A DNA stretch of 64,000 bases from contig NZ_JAUFQJ010000024.1 in the NCBI RefSeq assembly GCF_030409685.1, forward strand, positions 434,001 to 498,000. The letters run 5' to 3'. Under the pieces are notes generated by a model that saw nothing but the letters and a program-made list of their open reading frames with translations, did no database searches and had not been told where the DNA came from. Source of the DNA: Ferruginibacter paludis. GTDB lineage: Bacteria; Bacteroidota; Bacteroidia; Chitinophagales; Chitinophagaceae. Position 1 is the stretch's first letter, and the number at the start of each line of letters is the position of its first letter. Positions 61,830 to 64,000 of this stretch are shown here, piece by piece. A program made the position numbers and the translations under genes.

Positions 61830-63104
61830 ATGAAAATGAAAAAAAAGTATATTCTCATACTTATATTATTGGTTGTTACAACGGTAATATTTATCTGGAC
61901 AAGGAGGTCGTCAAAAAATGTACAGGCAATAACTTTTATAACAGCAAAAGCATCGCCCGGATATATTGCAAAAAGCATAACAGCCACCGGAACCATTCAG
62001 CCAGTCGATACTATATCTGTTGGCGCACAAGTATCGGGAGTAGTAAAAAAAGTATTGGTTGATTTTAATGATTTGGTAAAAAAAGGGCAGTTGCTGGCAC
62101 AGGTTGACCCTTCCATTCTGGCCGCACAGCAAGATCAGACACAGGCAAATCTTACCAGCGCAAAAAGTAACCTGGTATTTCAAAAAAGTACGTTTGAACG
62201 GCAGGACCAATTGTTTAAACTGGGCGCCATCAGTAAGGCTGATTATCAAATGGCATTGAACCAGTTTAATAGTGCTAAAGCGGCTGTTGACAATGCAGCT
62301 GCACAATTGAGGATGATACAAAAAACACTTTCTTATACCAACATATTTTCCCCGGTTACTGGAGTGGTACTTAACAGAAACGTAAGTGCGGGACAAACCA
62401 TCGCTTCTAGTTTTAATGCCCCGGTTTTGTTTGTAATTGCGAAAGATCTTACCAAAATGCAGGTAAACGCCGCTGTAGACGAAGCCGATATTGGAGGTGT
62501 AAAGACCGGGCAGAATGCCAGTTTTACAGTAGATGCATTTCCAGATGATATTTTTGAAGGAACTGTACAGGAGGTGTTACTGCACCCCCGTGTATCGGCC
62601 AATGTAGTTACTTATACTACACTTATTAATGTTGATAATGCTGCGATGAAATTAAAGCCAGGTATGACGGCCAGCATCAATATTTATATAGAAGAAGACA
62701 GCAATGCATTACTTATTCCTTCGCGGGCCTTAACCTTTAAGCCGGATTCTGTATTACGAAACCGATATACGATTATAAGGGCGGAAAGAGATACTGCTGC
62801 ATTAAAAAGAAGTAAACAAGCCCGGCCTGGCCGCCGGGATGCTGCCCGAGAACTGGCAGGTGAAAATGCAGCAATCAGAAAATCTTACGTTTGGATAAAG
62901 ACAGGTGATACACTTATGGAAAGGGCAGTTATTTCTGGTTTGAATGATGATAGTTATGTAAAAATAATCAACGGGTTGTTGCCGGAGGAGGAGGTAATTA
63001 CCAACACTGTAAAAGGATCTGCCAAAACGAATGCTGATAACACGCAACGAAGTCCTTTTATGCCGCAAATGCAACGGAGGCCCGCATCCATTTCAAGAAA
63101 TTAA
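61830..63104 (+). CDS. periplasmic adaptor (MacA/HlyD-like membrane fusion protein)
   Basis: 424 residues. One N-terminal membrane anchor (YILILILLVVTTVIFIWTRR), then the barrel-sandwich/lipoyl half (TGTIQPVDTISVGAQVSGVVKKVLVDFND region), an alpha-hairpin (QTQANLTSAKSNLVFQKSTFERQDQLFKLG and following, ~105-170), the other lipoyl half (TNIFSPVTGVVLNRNVSAG), a beta-barrel domain (ASFTVDAFPDDIFEGTVQEV) and a membrane-proximal domain to the C-terminus. It links the TolC channel to the inner-membrane ATPase-permease. It begins 1 base after the TolC stop and ends 5 bases before the ATPase start: a single operon. Substrate unknown. Confidence 0.92.
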   Translation: MKMKKKYILILILLVVTTVIFIWTRRSSKNVQAITFITAKASPGYIAKSITATGTIQPVDTISVGAQVSGVVKKVLVDFNDLVKKGQLLAQVDPSILAAQQDQTQANLTSAKSNLVFQKSTFERQDQLFKLGAISKADYQMALNQFNSAKAAVDNAAAQLRMIQKTLSYTNIFSPVTGVVLNRNVSAGQTIASSFNAPVLFVIAKDLTKMQVNAAVDEADIGGVKTGQNASFTVDAFPDDIFEGTVQEVLLHPRVSANVVTYTTLINVDNAAMKLKPGMTASINIYIEEDSNALLIPSRALTFKPDSVLRNRYTIIRAERDTAALKRSKQARPGRRDAARELAGENAAIRKSYVWIKTGDTLMERAVISGLNDDSYVKIINGLLPEEEVITNTVKGSAKTNADNTQRSPFMPQMQRRPASISRN

Positions 63105-63109
63105 ATTCA

Positions 63110-63883
63110 ATGATTGATATGAGTTCTGTAATTGTTGATATTAAAAACCTGCAACGGGAATTTAAAGTGGGGAATGAGGTTGTCCGGGCGCTGGATGATG
63201 TCAGTTTTTCAATCAATGCAGGTGAATTTATAACGATCATGGGAAGCAGCGGATCGGGTAAGACAACGTTGTTAAACATACTTGGCTGTCTTGACAAGCC
63301 TACCGGCGGAGAATATTTGCTGGATGGCACACAGGTAAGCAAACTTTCCAAAACTGAACTGGCAAGATTGAGAAATCAAAAACTAGGATTTGTTTTTCAA
63401 TCCTATAACTTATTGGCCAGAACGTCTGCCATAGAAAATATTGAATTGCCATTATTGTACAATGCCAGATTTTCCGCAAGGGAAAGACGGGAAAAAGCTA
63501 TGGCTGCATTGGCTGCAGTTAAACTTACAGACCGGATGAATCATCTGCCCAATCAACTATCAGGTGGCCAGCAGCAAAGGGTAGCTATTGCAAGGGCTTT
63601 AGTCAATGATCCGGTGATGATACTGGCGGACGAAGCTACCGGTAATCTTGATTCAAGAACTTCATACGAAATAATGATGCTGATTCAGGAGTTGAATAAT
63701 GACCAGGGAAAAACAATCGTGTTTGTAACACATGAGCCGGATATTGCTGCATTCAGTAAACGAACCATCACATTAAGAGATGGAAGAATTTTAAAAGACC
63801 ATATCAATAGGGATGTACAAAATGCAAAAGACGTTTTAAAAAACCTGTCCCCAATTACAGCACCGTCAAATATTGCAACATGA
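63110..63883 (+). CDS. ABC transporter ATP-binding protein (MacB/LolD type)
   Basis: 257 residues. ABC motifs in order: Walker A GSSGSGKTTLL, Q-loop FVFQSYN, signature LSGGQQQRVAIA, Walker B VMILADEATGN and H-loop VTHEPD. The family pattern (LQREFKVGNEVVRALDDVSF, NILGCLDKPTGGEY) is that of the lipoprotein-releasing/MacB exporters. It powers the permease encoded next: its TGA overlaps the permease ATG (63880-63883, ATGA). Cytoplasmic face of the inner membrane. An ATG three codons after the first could be used instead. Confidence 0.93.
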   Translation: MIDMSSVIVDIKNLQREFKVGNEVVRALDDVSFSINAGEFITIMGSSGSGKTTLLNILGCLDKPTGGEYLLDGTQVSKLSKTELARLRNQKLGFVFQSYNLLARTSAIENIELPLLYNARFSARERREKAMAALAAVKLTDRMNHLPNQLSGGQQQRVAIARALVNDPVMILADEATGNLDSRTSYEIMMLIQELNNDQGKTIVFVTHEPDIAAFSKRTITLRDGRILKDHINRDVQNAKDVLKNLSPITAPSNIAT

Positions 63884-64000
63884 AAATGGCGAATCTTTTA
63901 CGTATAGCCTGGCGGGCAATTAACCGCAACAGGATGAGAACTTTTCTAACCATGCTGGGTATCATCATTGGTGTGGCTGCGGTTATTGCAATGACGGCAA
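63880..64000 (+). CDS. MacB-like ABC transporter permease, N-terminal part, cut by the window edge
   Basis: The ATG at 63880 overlaps the ATPase stop as ATGA. Forty codons are visible: a short basic start (ANLLRIAWRAINRNRMRTF) and the first membrane helix (LTMLGIIIGVAAVIAMT), the standard beginning of MacB_PCD/FtsX-like permeases. The rest lies beyond the window. It completes a tripartite system with the TolC, adaptor and ATPase genes. Confidence 0.85.
   Translation, partial: MKMANLLRIAWRAINRNRMRTFLTMLGIIIGVAAVIAMTA

Overview
The window looks like a chromosome segment of a Bacteroidota bacterium, most likely from the Chitinophagaceae. The evidence is a SusC/SusD pair, carboxypeptidase-regulatory-like and type IX (T9SS) sorting domains, many lipoproteins with SC(K/N)-type lipoboxes, several DinB-family proteins, DUF5916 and DUF5107 proteins, and promoters of the Bacteroidota kind (TTTG, 19 nt, then TAnnTTTG-like). 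Genus and species cannot be decided from the sequence alone. No rRNA, tRNA, CRISPR array, transposase or integrase was recognised.

Layout. Bases 1-2150 are an AT-rich accessory patch: the 3' end of an SMC/AAA-type ATPase, a TIR-domain protein and a small unknown gene. Bases 2366-5495 hold a phosphotransferase/HAD-phosphatase pair, a membrane protein and a ParE-type toxin-antitoxin module. Bases 5.7-11.8 kb carry envelope proteins (a T9SS cargo-like protein, a YfbK-like VWA protein, a glycine-zipper lipoprotein, a BrkB-like membrane protein, a DUF4082 lipoprotein). Bases 12-16.9 kb hold a circularly permuted ATP-grasp/alpha-E fusion, a transglutaminase and a metallopeptidase; the large transglutaminase-DUF2126 partner lies apart at 39.6-43.1 kb. 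Bases 16.9-27.1 kb are mixed secreted or regulatory genes (a globin-like lipoprotein, a nitrilase-fold enzyme, two HExxH proteins, an AraC regulator, two DinB proteins, an alpha/beta hydrolase).

Bases 27.3-39.4 kb form a sugar-utilisation locus: susC-susD, an operon of a DUF5107-TPR protein, a sugar-porter MFS and an aldose 1-epimerase, and a divergent AraC regulator. A matching direct-repeat operator sits at the same position over the promoters of both units, so the AraC protein probably switches on outer-membrane uptake, inner-membrane uptake and sugar processing together.

Bases 43-52.8 kb carry a Crp/Fnr regulator, YiaA-like and LysE-like membrane proteins, a DUF5916 outer-membrane protein, a single-domain response regulator, a DinB protein, a sialidase, a phosphoesterase and a SnoaL-like protein. 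A 1.1-kb space between the response regulator and the DinB gene contains a self-contained transcription unit on the minus strand. It has its own promoter and intrinsic terminator around three degenerate 53-56 bp repeats that encode overlapping Cys/Lys-rich micropeptides. I regard it as the most unusual element of the window.

Bases 52.8-58.7 kb are the imuA-imuB-dnaE2 mutasome, with a palindrome upstream of imuA. A VCBS-repeat protein follows. The right end is a TolC / MacA-like / MacB-like efflux operon, with the last permease cut by the window edge. Two kinds of dispersed intergenic repeat were found: three stem-loops with a constant loop and different stems, all between convergent genes, and a 180-bp element present twice around the mutasome.
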